DNA of 33,167 nucleotides, taken from Candidatus Martarchaeota archaeon (GTDB lineage Archaea > Micrarchaeota > Micrarchaeia > Micrarchaeales > CABMGC01). Positions 14,277 through 21,710 of this stretch are shown in pieces. The stretch's first letter is position 1, and the number at the start of each line of letters is the position of its first letter. Under the pieces are notes generated by a model, which was not told where the DNA came from, did no database searches, and saw only the letters and a program-made list of their open reading frames with translations. Both the position numbers and the translations under genes were made by a program. Where the stretch lies: contig JAMCSX010000025.1 of NCBI GenBank assembly GCA_023379055.1, positions 1 through 33,167 on the forward strand, given 5' to 3'.

Positions 14277-14511
14277 CAAGCCCATTATTTTCACAACAGA
14301 GACCAGGGGAAAAATCGCAAGGGCGGCATCTGGAGGCAGGAAAATGGGGTGGGCAATAGAGCAATTCTTCATACCCTCTGGATTCGACAAGACTCTTGCG
14401 CAGCTTGACGATAGTGAATATAATTCTTTTTGGCAGGATTTCAAAAAGAGCCTGCACTACTCACAATTAGGTGCATACCTTTCACCAGTGAATGATCACA
14501 AGCGGGCATGA
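14277..14511 (+). pseudogene. Duplicated 3' fragment of rdgB
   Basis: This encodes the last 77 residues of the XTP/dITP diphosphatase (PIIFTTETRGKIA... to HKRA) with at most three amino-acid changes from the intact copy. It lacks the N-terminal substrate-binding loop and the EDSGL motif, so it is not functional alone. The ORF track entry starting at 14206 only adds unrelated upstream codons. Confidence 0.9.
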
Positions 14512-14530
14512 CGGGATTTGAACCCGCAAC
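14503..14530 (-). pseudogene. 3' fragment of tRNA-Arg (T-arm and acceptor strand)
   Basis: The sequence is identical to the 3' part of the intact tRNA at 18677-18751: GCGGG-TTCAAAT-CCCGT plus CATGCCCG. The 5' half is missing; upstream sequence in the transcript direction shows no matching acceptor strand. It is part of the 254-bp duplication. Confidence 0.85.
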
Positions 14531-14635
14531 TCCATAGGAGAACTCGACGAAGTCTGATGGTCTTTTCTAATCACGGATCGTTTAACGATTGAATCGCATT
14601 GTTATGAGTCTGCCGTGTAGAGCTTTTATGTAGTA

Positions 14636-16996
14636 TTATCGATATACCATAAACCTCTTCAGCGCAGCCACTTTTACGAAGTCGTTTATCAGCATGAAAG
14701 CCGCGCCGAGCACGAAGATAAGCACTATTGGCACTATCCCTATACTTGCCACGAATATGCCAAAATATGATAGGCTCACGCCTATGGCAATGCCAAGCAC
14801 AGATGAGAGTATGAGCTTTGTACTGGGCCTAGATCTCCAGAAGTGTCTCTTCTCCCTAAGACTGAAAACTGCAAACTGGTCGGTCACATTAAATATAAGG
14901 AAAGCAAATGTCTGGAACTGCACTATGCTGAGACCGAGTACGTAGAGACCCAAAGGCACGAATGCGAGTGCCTCAACCATAAGAAGAATACCAATAACGC
15001 CGGAAATTTTCATTATGGGTTTTATATTCCACGAATCTGGCTTTCCTGAATAGTCGGCATTATCTGTGGAGATTGCTATGTTAACTATATCATTTGTGAA
15101 TATCAATAGGATGAGCAGGAACGGGGTGATGGGCATGAACTTTAAGGCTATGAAGGTTATGGCTACAAAACCCACTATCTGGAAGACCTTTGCCACCTTG
15201 ACAAGGGTATATGTTATCATTCTTGCAAAGATCCTCCTGCTTTCCTTGACTGCGTCCACTATCACTTCGAGCCCATTCTTAGTGAGGACAAGGGCCGCAG
15301 AGCTCTTCGCCACATCGGTTGCATTTGCCACTGCTATGCCTACCTCTGCTTCCTTCAACGCAGGAGCATCGTTTACTCCGTCGCCCGTCATGCCCACAAC
15401 ATAGCCCGCAGATTGCAGCGCCTTGACTATCCTGTATTTGTCCTCGGGGTAGACTCCTGCAAATCCCTCAGCAGTTATTATTCGTTTATCGGATCCCTTA
15501 CTCTTACCCCCAAGCATTAGTATATTCTTGCCAAGTCCGACTTCACCGGCAATCTCCTTTGCCACAGGCAGGCTGTCCCCTGTTATCATCTTAACAGAGA
15601 TGCCGAGTTCGTTAAGCTCTCCCATAAGGTGCTTGGCCTCGGGCCTGGGAGGGTCGTAAAGTGCGACAATGCCCATCATCTTCCATGCGCCTGCACCGTT
15701 TCGCATAGCCACTGCAAGAGACCGCAGACCACGGTCTGCAAGGTTGTTGACAGTAGCGTTAATCTTCTTCCTCTGCTCCGGGCTTAACTGTACAAGCTTC
15801 ATTACCGCCCATGCGGCACCTTTGGTAACTTCGTATTTCCTGCCGTCCCCTATAGCTGCCTGCGTCCTCTTGGTAGACGGATTGAATGGGCTGAAAGAGA
15901 GTTGCCTGCCTGTCTTGATATGCAATGCGGAGGCATATGACAGCACGGCAGTATCTATTGGATCATTGTCTTCCTGCCGCGAAGCCTCTGCGGCGTATTT
16001 CAATACAGTCTTCTCATCGCTCCAGTAAGGTATGATCTCCTTCAGGGTTATTGCATTTTGGGTGAGAGTGCCAGTCTTGTCTGTGCACAATATCTCCATA
16101 GTAGATGTATCTTCTATCGCTTCCAGCCTTGTAACAAGAACGGATTCCTTTGCCATCTTCTCGGTTCCTAACGCCATGGAGGCAGTAAATGCTGCAGAGA
16201 GGGCCACAGGAACAGACGCCACAAGTATAACTAGCAGGAATGGAAGCAGTATGCTTATGCTCAGCCCTACCACAAGCGTCCCGTATAATAACATTATGAG
16301 AACTATTACAGAATCTGCAGCTACAAGATACTTGACAATTCCCAGTATCGCACCCTCGAGGTGCGATCTCGGCTCGGCCACCTGAACAAGCTTCTCCGTC
16401 ATCCCATATTTTGTATCATATCCGGTTCCCGTTACAATGCATGTTGCCTCTCCGCGCTTTGCCACGGAGCCCTGATATACCCTATCTCCTTCCTTCTTTT
16501 CAGCAAGGAAGGACTCGCCGCTTATCACAGATTCGTCCATCTCGAGAAGCTCGCATTCAAGCACTTTTGCATCTGCAGGTATTATGTCTCCAAGCCTTAT
16601 CCTGATCACATCCCCTGGTACAAGCATCCTTGCAGGCAGCACTTTCCATTCACCATCACGTAGCGCCCTTGCCGTTGAGGCAAGCATGCTGCTAAGCGTT
16701 TCGACTGACTTGTCGGCTCTGTACTCCTCAAGAAAACCTACAACCGCATTGAAAATAAGAAGCGCCATTATTATATAGAAGTCTGCAGGTTTACCTGTTA
16801 TTAATGATATTATCGCTACAATCCAGAGCAGCACCTGCACAGGTCCGTAAAACTTCCTAACAAACAGGAGAAGCGGGTTCTTCTTCTTCGCTTTTATCTC
16901 GTTGTATCCGTATTTCTCTACAAGCCTCTTGGCTTCTCCAGAAGTCAGACCTGCATGCTTACTGTTTGATCTGGCTTCCTGTTTTCCATGTCTCAT
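14636..16996 (-). CDS. P-type ATPase, plasma-membrane proton pump type (P3A)
   Basis: The ATG at 16996 is chosen over the TTG of the ORF track (17038) because a TATA box lies 26 bp upstream; the product is about 786 residues. Motifs: SGESF in the actuator domain, the phosphorylation site CTDKTGTLTQN, nucleotide-binding KGAAW, MTGDGVNDAPALKEA, and PVAL in membrane helix 4. The sixth helix has FTNDIVNIAISTDNADYS followed by PDSW, as in plant and fungal H+-ATPases, where the aspartate of this helix carries the proton. It would export protons at the cost of ATP, useful for pH homeostasis in an acidic habitat. It has no long autoinhibitory C-terminal tail. It lies inside the region bracketed by the 254-bp repeats. 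Confidence 0.9.
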   Translation of the reverse strand: MRHGKQEARSNSKHAGLTSGEAKRLVEKYGYNEIKAKKKNPLLLFVRKFYGPVQVLLWIVAIISLITGKPADFYIIMALLIFNAVVGFLEEYRADKSVETLSSMLASTARALRDGEWKVLPARMLVPGDVIRIRLGDIIPADAKVLECELLEMDESVISGESFLAEKKEGDRVYQGSVAKRGEATCIVTGTGYDTKYGMTEKLVQVAEPRSHLEGAILGIVKYLVAADSVIVLIMLLYGTLVVGLSISILLPFLLVILVASVPVALSAAFTASMALGTEKMAKESVLVTRLEAIEDTSTMEILCTDKTGTLTQNAITLKEIIPYWSDEKTVLKYAAEASRQEDNDPIDTAVLSYASALHIKTGRQLSFSPFNPSTKRTQAAIGDGRKYEVTKGAAWAVMKLVQLSPEQRKKINATVNNLADRGLRSLAVAMRNGAGAWKMMGIVALYDPPRPEAKHLMGELNELGISVKMITGDSLPVAKEIAGEVGLGKNILMLGGKSKGSDKRIITAEGFAGVYPEDKYRIVKALQSAGYVVGMTGDGVNDAPALKEAEVGIAVANATDVAKSSAALVLTKNGLEVIVDAVKESRRIFARMITYTLVKVAKVFQIVGFVAITFIALKFMPITPFLLILLIFTNDIVNIAISTDNADYSGKPDSWNIKPIMKISGVIGILLMVEALAFVPLGLYVLGLSIVQFQTFAFLIFNVTDQFAVFSLREKRHFWRSRPSTKLILSSVLGIAIGVSLSYFGIFVASIGIVPIVLIFVLGAAFMLINDFVKVAALKRFMVYR

Positions 16997-17017
16997 GAAT
17001 ACCCTTTGCAATAAAGC

Positions 17018-17027
17018 ATATAAAAAA
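17018..17027 (-). promoter_or_regulatory. TATA box of the P-type ATPase gene
   Basis: On the minus strand it reads TTTTTTATAT, centred about 26 bp before the ATG at 16996. This supports that start codon and a leaderless mRNA. Confidence 0.55.
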
Positions 17028-17064
17028 GCATTTACCAAGAGGAAGAATAACCCAGAGGATTAAC

Positions 17065-17185
17065 AACGTGAGCTGGAAATCCCACGCCATTCATGGGCGG
17101 GATGAGAGCGAACCGCAGAAAAGTGTATAAAGATGGATAACGACATGAAGGTCATGGAACTGACAAGAGCCTACAAATTCAGAAT
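17065..17185 (+). mobile_element. 5' remnant of a TnpB element (left end and 17 tnpB codons)
   Basis: The left end follows TTAAC (17060-17064) and is nearly identical to the 32777 copy, including the hairpin CCCACGCC-ATTCAT-GGGCGGG. The tnpB start at 17133 continues through ACAAATTCAGAAT, and then similarity to the family stops at 17185, where the IS200-type element begins. The rest of tnpB is absent on the far side, so the element was truncated, not merely interrupted. Confidence 0.85.
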
Positions 17186-17880
17186 AACCAAGAGCTTTCC
17201 CCCGACTTCGTCGGGGTGCAACAGTCTAGTCCTGCAACAAACAAAAGTCTTCACTTCTAGATTCCTCTGACGGCGAGTGGGCGCGGATTCTACGCACCCG
17301 GATTTTTCGCCGCCGAAGTGTCAATATGGTTAGCGTAGCGTATGCAAAGAATAAAAAGGAATTGGCTTGGGTATACAATTTTCAACACGTTGTGTTGGTA
17401 TCAAAATGTCGATTCAAGGTCTTCAAGAACCCGAAGACGCAAAGAGTTGTGATGGATGCGTTCCGAGAGGTAGAAATGCAATTCAATATACGCATAAAGG
17501 AACTTTCCTTCGGAGACGACTACGCCCACGTTCACATGGAAGTGAATGTGCCAAGAAACCTTTCAATGCAGCAAGTGGAACAGATCCTGAAATCACATTC
17601 AGCGTCAAAAGTCTTCAAAGAAATGCCGAACTTCATAAAGAGATATCCGAGAGGGAGTTTCTGGGGAGGCCAACCATCAGGAACCCGTGTTGGGTCTGTC
17701 GGAGAGAACATAATAAAGAATTACATCCGCCGACAGGATGTCTCATACGAACCATTCCTGCCAGACAGGGATGAAGGGAAACAAATGAAACTGTGGTTCA
17801 ACTGAAACTATAATCGTCGGGCGAGATACCGCTAGCTTGCTGCGGAGCGAGCCCGACGTGCTTGGGGTTCAAAAGGGGCG
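17186..17880 (+). mobile_element. IS200-type insertion sequence (tnpA only)
   Basis: A single Y1 transposase gene is flanked by subterminal hairpins. The left one is CCCCGAC-TTC-GTCGGGG (17200-17216, perfect 7-bp stem). The right one is CGTCGGGC...GCCCGACG (17815-17822 with 17851-17858) enclosing an inner CCGC/GCGG. The 110 bp between the left hairpin and tnpA is non-coding, as usual for IS200, where a leader structure represses the transposase. The outer boundaries are estimates, because IS200 elements lack terminal repeats and make no target duplication. Confidence 0.8.
17326..17805 (+). CDS. tnpA: IS200-family Y1 (HUH) transposase TnpA
   Basis: 159 residues, the usual length. It has the HUH motif H68-V-H70 in DDYAHVHMEVNV and the single catalytic tyrosine Y133 in ENIIKNYIRRQ. 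The N-terminal strand YNFQHVVLVSKCRF is typical of the family. It cuts and rejoins single-stranded DNA at the element ends. All active-site residues are present, so it may be active and could also act in trans on the tnpB-only elements nearby, although their end hairpins are different. Confidence 0.95.
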   Translation: MVSVAYAKNKKELAWVYNFQHVVLVSKCRFKVFKNPKTQRVVMDAFREVEMQFNIRIKELSFGDDYAHVHMEVNVPRNLSMQQVEQILKSHSASKVFKEMPNFIKRYPRGSFWGGQPSGTRVGSVGENIIKNYIRRQDVSYEPFLPDRDEGKQMKLWFN

Positions 17881-18099
17881 AAGTCCCTTATTTCATTCCT
17901 TAAATTTAGGAGATTTGACAGGTCTAGAGAGCGCATATTGAGTATTGATAACATACTGAAAGAGATGGAAGAAGAGCGTAATGAGGCTATCAGAATATCC
18001 AGAGAACATGAAAAGAGATTAGTAATTTTGCATAATAACATAGGAACTGATTCTGTTGCGGAGATGTGCACTATACTGCACGGGTTGTTAAGGGAGTGA
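17881..18099 (+). pseudogene. 5'-truncated ORF upstream of rdgB, unknown protein
   Basis: The frame ending at the TGA at 18097-18099 reads as credible charged helical protein: FRRFDRSRERILS, then NILKEMEEERNEAIRISREH, then IGTDSVAEMCTILHGLLRE. The frame stays open back towards the IS200 right end without a good start. The only in-frame ATG is at 17965 (44 residues) with a weak ribosome binding site. The stop is 1 nt before the rdgB ATG and AGGGAG overlaps it, so translation is coupled. The helix pattern faintly recalls the N-terminus of translin-like proteins, too weak to assign. The ORF was probably truncated by the insertion on its left. Confidence 0.45.
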
Positions 18100-18100
18100 C

Positions 18101-18685
18101 ATGAAACTTGTATTCTTTACATCAAGCAAAACCAAATTCAGCATAGCACGTGACATATTGAACGATTACGGTATAATGTTAACTAAAAGAAAGTTTAATT
18201 TTGATGAGATCCAGGACATAGACGTTAAAAAAGTAGCACTGAATAAGTCTAATCAAGTTGAGAGGGGATATAACGGGCCCTTCATAATAGAAGATTCCGG
18301 ACTATACATAGAGTCTCTTAATAACTTCCCGGGTGCGCTTCTAAAATTTGTATATTTGCATTTAGGTGCTGAAAAAATCCCATTGATGGTTGCTAATAAA
18401 GGCAGGTTCGCAGTATTCATAAACGTCCTGGTTCTGCGTATGCCAGAGTCCAAGCCCATTATTTTCACAACAGAGACCAGGGGAAAAATCGCAAGGGTGG
18501 CATCTGGAGGCAGGAAAATGGGGTGGGCAATAGAGCAATTCTTCATACCCTCTGGATTCGACAAGACTCTTGCGCAGCTTGACGATAGTGAATATAATTC
18601 TTTTTGGCAGGATTTCAAAAAGAGCCTGCACTACTCACAATTAGGTGCATACCTTTCACCAGTGCATAATCACAAGCGGGCATGA
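18101..18685 (+). CDS. rdgB: XTP/dITP diphosphatase (Ham1/RdgB, ITPase family)
   Basis: 194 residues, normal length. It starts FFTSSKTKF, where the family usually has T.N..K; the lysine is kept but the asparagine is serine here. It has the signature FIIEDSGLYIESLNNFPG and the C-terminal GWAIEQFFIPSGFDKTLAQL. It hydrolyses deaminated purine triphosphates (ITP, XTP, dITP) to monophosphates and cleans the nucleotide pool. The ATG follows AGGGAG. The stop codon lies inside the opposite-strand tRNA-Arg gene: the last four sense codons (HKRA) and stop overlap the tRNA acceptor end by 9 bp. The 3' 235 bp are duplicated at 14277. Confidence 0.92.
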   Translation: MKLVFFTSSKTKFSIARDILNDYGIMLTKRKFNFDEIQDIDVKKVALNKSNQVERGYNGPFIIEDSGLYIESLNNFPGALLKFVYLHLGAEKIPLMVANKGRFAVFINVLVLRMPESKPIIFTTETRGKIARVASGGRKMGWAIEQFFIPSGFDKTLAQLDDSEYNSFWQDFKKSLHYSQLGAYLSPVHNHKRA

Positions 18686-18704
18686 CGGGATTTGAACCCG
18701 CAAC
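18451..18704. repeat. Direct repeat copy B (parental copy)
   Basis: Partner of 14277-14530, offset 4174 bp, 3 mismatches in 254. Here both the rdgB and tRNA-Arg parts continue into intact genes, so this is the original and copy A the derivative. Confidence 0.95.
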
Positions 18705-18751
18705 CCTCGGGTCCGAAGCCCGATGCGCTATCCAAATTACGCCACATGCCC
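18677..18751 (-). tRNA. tRNA-Arg (anticodon TCG)
   Basis: Acceptor GGGCATG pairs with CATGCCC. The anticodon arm is TCGGG-CTTCGGA-CCCGA, giving anticodon TCG, and the T-arm is GCGGG-TTCAAAT-CCCGT. The discriminator is G, CCA is not encoded, and there is no intron. The 3' end overlaps the rdgB stop on the other strand. Confidence 0.95.
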
Positions 18752-18846
18752 TTGCATACCTATCTCACGTCAACCAATAAATAACCACGCTCGTCGCCGA
18801 GGAAAGGATTTTAAACGTTCTACTTCTATATTAGGATAGTGATTTT

Positions 18847-19263
18847 ATGATAACAGGCATAGATGTAACTAAGATAGAGGCAAACCGGGCATCAAAGGAA
18901 CTCATATCCAATATGAAGTTCAACATAAACTTCGACAATGTCAAAGTTGAGAAGGAGGATGTAAATGTAACATTCACATTTACTGCAGTGTATGATGGCC
19001 CACAGGGCAACGGCGATGTAGGCAAGCTTACGATAGTTGGCAATGTGGCCTCAAAGGAATCAAAGAAGGATGCGGAAGACATAGAGAAGACATGGTCTAC
19101 AAAGAAGACACTTCCATTAAAGTATGCAGAGGACATGATAAATATATTAAATTTTGAGTGCGGCGCAAGAGGTACTCTTGTGGCATACTCAATAGGATTT
19201 GTGGCACCTCTGCCTTTGTCAAGGGCAAAACTTCAAGAGGGCTCTGCAGGCAACGTATCCTGA
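18847..19263 (+). CDS. Conserved-looking protein of unknown function (138 aa)
   Basis: An ATG start with TTAGGATAGTG upstream and a TATA-like TTTTAAAC about 36 bp before. The product is a soluble alpha/beta protein with an internal run of strands (FNINFDNVKVEKEDVNVTFT, FTAVYDG) and a long helix (KESKKDAEDIEKTW). A conserved-looking C-terminus, LPLKYAEDMINILNFECG, is followed by a hydrophobic strand and a closing APLPLSRAKLQ. The arrangement of antiparallel strands plus helix, and the ending, loosely resemble SecB-like chaperone folds; I cannot confirm this. It is 29 bp upstream of polB on the same strand, so the two may be co-transcribed. Confidence 0.6.
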   Translation: MITGIDVTKIEANRASKELISNMKFNINFDNVKVEKEDVNVTFTFTAVYDGPQGNGDVGKLTIVGNVASKESKKDAEDIEKTWSTKKTLPLKYAEDMINILNFECGARGTLVAYSIGFVAPLPLSRAKLQEGSAGNVS

Positions 19264-19292
19264 GATAGCAAATTAGTTTTTCTACTGAGATA

Positions 19293-21710
19293 ATGGATAG
19301 AAAGGAGTTAGACGGAGTTATAGTCGATATCGACTATATAACGCTGGACGGTAACAGCACCATACGAATTACTATCAAGTCTGCAGGAAGAATAGTCTCC
19401 TTGTTTGATCCAGATTTTCATCCATATTTCTATCTAGTCCCTTTCAGCAAGGATCTCGATCCTGAGTCAATAAAGAACATGGACATACGCTCTGGCGTTG
19501 AAAAAATAAACATACTCTCAATAGAAAAAGAGAACCTTAGCATATTAAGCGCAGATATGGTTGCACTTAAAATAACAACCTCGAGCACACGCTCAATACC
19601 GGAGCTAAGCGAGAGGTTAGGGGAGTTCGGGGACAGATACGAATACGATATACTTTTCTGGAAGAGATATCTGATAGACAATCGGGTCTCACCGCTTTCC
19701 GGCGTGCATGTAGTGTACCACGAAGGAAAAGAAGGGAGGCTGATAATAGACGAGATCAAAAAGTCTGAGGCCGATCAGGCGCAAGGCCTTACCCACATAT
19801 CATTCGACATAGAAACTTACAATCCCACCATTGCTCCGCGGCCAGAGAAGGATCCGTGCATAATGATAAGCTACTCTACCGAAGGGAAAGAAGGGGTGCT
19901 AACCACAAAGAAAGTGGATAGGGATTTTGTAACGCTCTGCAAGGACGAAAAGGAGATGATATCCGGATTCATAAATCTGATAAAGGAGGTAGATCCAGAT
20001 ATAATAGACGGCTACAATTCATCAAACTTCGACATACCCTACCTGATGAAAAGGGCCAAGAAGCTTGGCCTGCCGTTCGACATAACGCGGTACGGCGAAG
20101 AGCCGCGTGAAGAGAACCATGGCCTTCTGAAGGCGATAAAGATACCTGGCAGGATAAATCTGGATGTGTATAATGTAACCAAATTCATATCAATAGTCGG
20201 TGCATCAGAGGCACTGCTCAAGATAAACCACTTCACTCTCGGCGATGTGTATGGCGCAATAACCGGGGACGTTAAGAGGACGGTGGTGAAGAAAAACATA
20301 TGGCAGATGTGGGACGGAAGCAGGGAAGACCTAGAGAACCTTGCCGACTATTCACTAAGTGATTCGCGTGCCCTGAGCGCTCTGTACAGGTTTTTCCTTC
20401 CACTGGAGATAGAGGTTGCCAAAGTATCCGGAACAACACTCGGAGAGGCGGCAGTCTCAACAACCGGCCAGCTTGTAGAATTCTTCTTAATGAGATATGC
20501 CTCGATAAACGGCGAGATGATACCAAACAAGCCTGAAGATGCAGAGATACGGGCAAGGCTGTCAAATCCCATAGAGGGCGCATATGTCAAGACTCCGGAG
20601 GCAGGAATATACAACAATATAACGGTTTTCGATTTCAGGGGGCTGTATCCCTCCATAATAATAGCTAACAACATAGACAACTCCACAATATGCAAGGAAT
20701 GCAGTGATTTTTACGAATCGCCAATAGGTACAAGGTTCAAAAAGAGCCCGCAGGGAATAATCCCAAAGGCGCTTGAACTCCTTATAGCCGAAAGGTCAGA
20801 CGTGAAGAAAAGATACAAAAAGGATCCAGACAACAAATCGCTTGCTGCAAGGTCCCAGGCGCTCAAAATAATAGCTAACTCATTTTACGGTTATCTTGGG
20901 TATGCAAGGTCAAGGTGGTATTCAAGGGATTGCGCAGCAAGCGTGACAGCATTCGGAAGGGAGACAATAACAAATACCATAAAGGACGCAGAAACTAACG
21001 GTTTCAAGGTCATATACTCCGATACCGATAGCATATTCCTCTTAATGCAGAAAAGGACAAAGGAGGAAGCCCAGGCATTCATGGCTTCGGTAAACAAGAA
21101 ACTGCCCGGCGCAATGGAGCTTGAACTTGAGGATTTCTACACGCGAGGGGTATTCGTAGGCAAGAAAGGAAAGTCAGAATCAGGGGCAAAGAAAAAGTAC
21201 GCATTGCTCTCAGAATCCGGACGCATAAAGATAAAGGGATTTGAGCTTGTAAGGAGGGACTGGTCAAATGTTGCAAGGGAGACGCAGAAGAAGGTACTGG
21301 AGGCAATACTAAAAGAGGGAAGCAAGGAGAAGGCGCTTGACATAGTCAAGGACACGGTTAAGATGCTTAAGGAAGGCAGGGCCGAGTTAAAGGACCTTGT
21401 CATATACACGCAGCTGAGGAAGGCCATAGACAAGTATGACAACACCTCCCCAGAGCTTGAGGCAGCCAAGAAGGCAATAGCAGAAAATGTGAAAAGGAAG
21501 GACGAGCTGGAGGGCGCAACAATAGGGTATATAATAACAAGGGAAGGAAACTCAATATCAGAGAAGGCAGAGATAGAGGAAACTGCAAAGTCATACGATC
21601 CTGACTACTACATAAACCACCAGGTTCTGCCTGCAACCATGAAGATACTAAAGGAGCTCGGGTTCAGCGAAGAGGAATTGAAAGGGCAGGGATCACAGAG
21701 GAGATTGTGA
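19293..21710 (+). CDS. polB: Family-B DNA polymerase with 3'-5' exonuclease
   Basis: 805 residues in one piece. Exonuclease motifs: Exo I FDIET (D172, E174), Exo II YNSSNFDIPYL (D247), Exo III YSLSDSRAL (Y353, D357). Polymerase motif A is DFRGLYPSII (D447), motif B KIIANSFYGYLGY (K525-Y537) and motif C YSDTDSIF (D577, D579). All catalytic acidic residues are present, so it should be a proofreading replicative polymerase. The thumb region extends to the C-terminus with charged helices. No split into two genes is seen, unlike in some nanoarchaea. Its TGA overlaps the start of the aminopeptidase gene (TGATG), so translation is coupled. Confidence 0.97.
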   Translation: MDRKELDGVIVDIDYITLDGNSTIRITIKSAGRIVSLFDPDFHPYFYLVPFSKDLDPESIKNMDIRSGVEKINILSIEKENLSILSADMVALKITTSSTRSIPELSERLGEFGDRYEYDILFWKRYLIDNRVSPLSGVHVVYHEGKEGRLIIDEIKKSEADQAQGLTHISFDIETYNPTIAPRPEKDPCIMISYSTEGKEGVLTTKKVDRDFVTLCKDEKEMISGFINLIKEVDPDIIDGYNSSNFDIPYLMKRAKKLGLPFDITRYGEEPREENHGLLKAIKIPGRINLDVYNVTKFISIVGASEALLKINHFTLGDVYGAITGDVKRTVVKKNIWQMWDGSREDLENLADYSLSDSRALSALYRFFLPLEIEVAKVSGTTLGEAAVSTTGQLVEFFLMRYASINGEMIPNKPEDAEIRARLSNPIEGAYVKTPEAGIYNNITVFDFRGLYPSIIIANNIDNSTICKECSDFYESPIGTRFKKSPQGIIPKALELLIAERSDVKKRYKKDPDNKSLAARSQALKIIANSFYGYLGYARSRWYSRDCAASVTAFGRETITNTIKDAETNGFKVIYSDTDSIFLLMQKRTKEEAQAFMASVNKKLPGAMELELEDFYTRGVFVGKKGKSESGAKKKYALLSESGRIKIKGFELVRRDWSNVARETQKKVLEAILKEGSKEKALDIVKDTVKMLKEGRAELKDLVIYTQLRKAIDKYDNTSPELEAAKKAIAENVKRKDELEGATIGYIITREGNSISEKAEIEETAKSYDPDYYINHQVLPATMKILKELGFSEEELKGQGSQRRL

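Larger units (their letters stand above)
14277..14530. repeat. Direct repeat copy A (rdgB 3' end plus tRNA-Arg 3' end)
   Basis: This 254-bp segment matches 18451-18704 in the same orientation with 3 mismatches (for example C to T in AAGGGCGGC). It begins at CAAGCCC inside rdgB and ends at GCAAC inside the tRNA T-arm region. Flanking sequences on both sides are unrelated between copies. Confidence 0.95.

Noticed and set aside
14112-14444. 110-aa minus ORF as a complete gene
   Set aside because: Its N-terminal half is antisense to the rdgB fragment and is repeated antisense to intact rdgB at 18253-18618. Only the part left of 14277 is considered a remnant.
14269-18704. Classic tRNA-targeted integrated element (integrase-driven) between the repeats
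   Set aside because: There is no integrase gene in the interval and the repeat extends 226 bp beyond the tRNA into rdgB, which site-specific integration would not normally duplicate.
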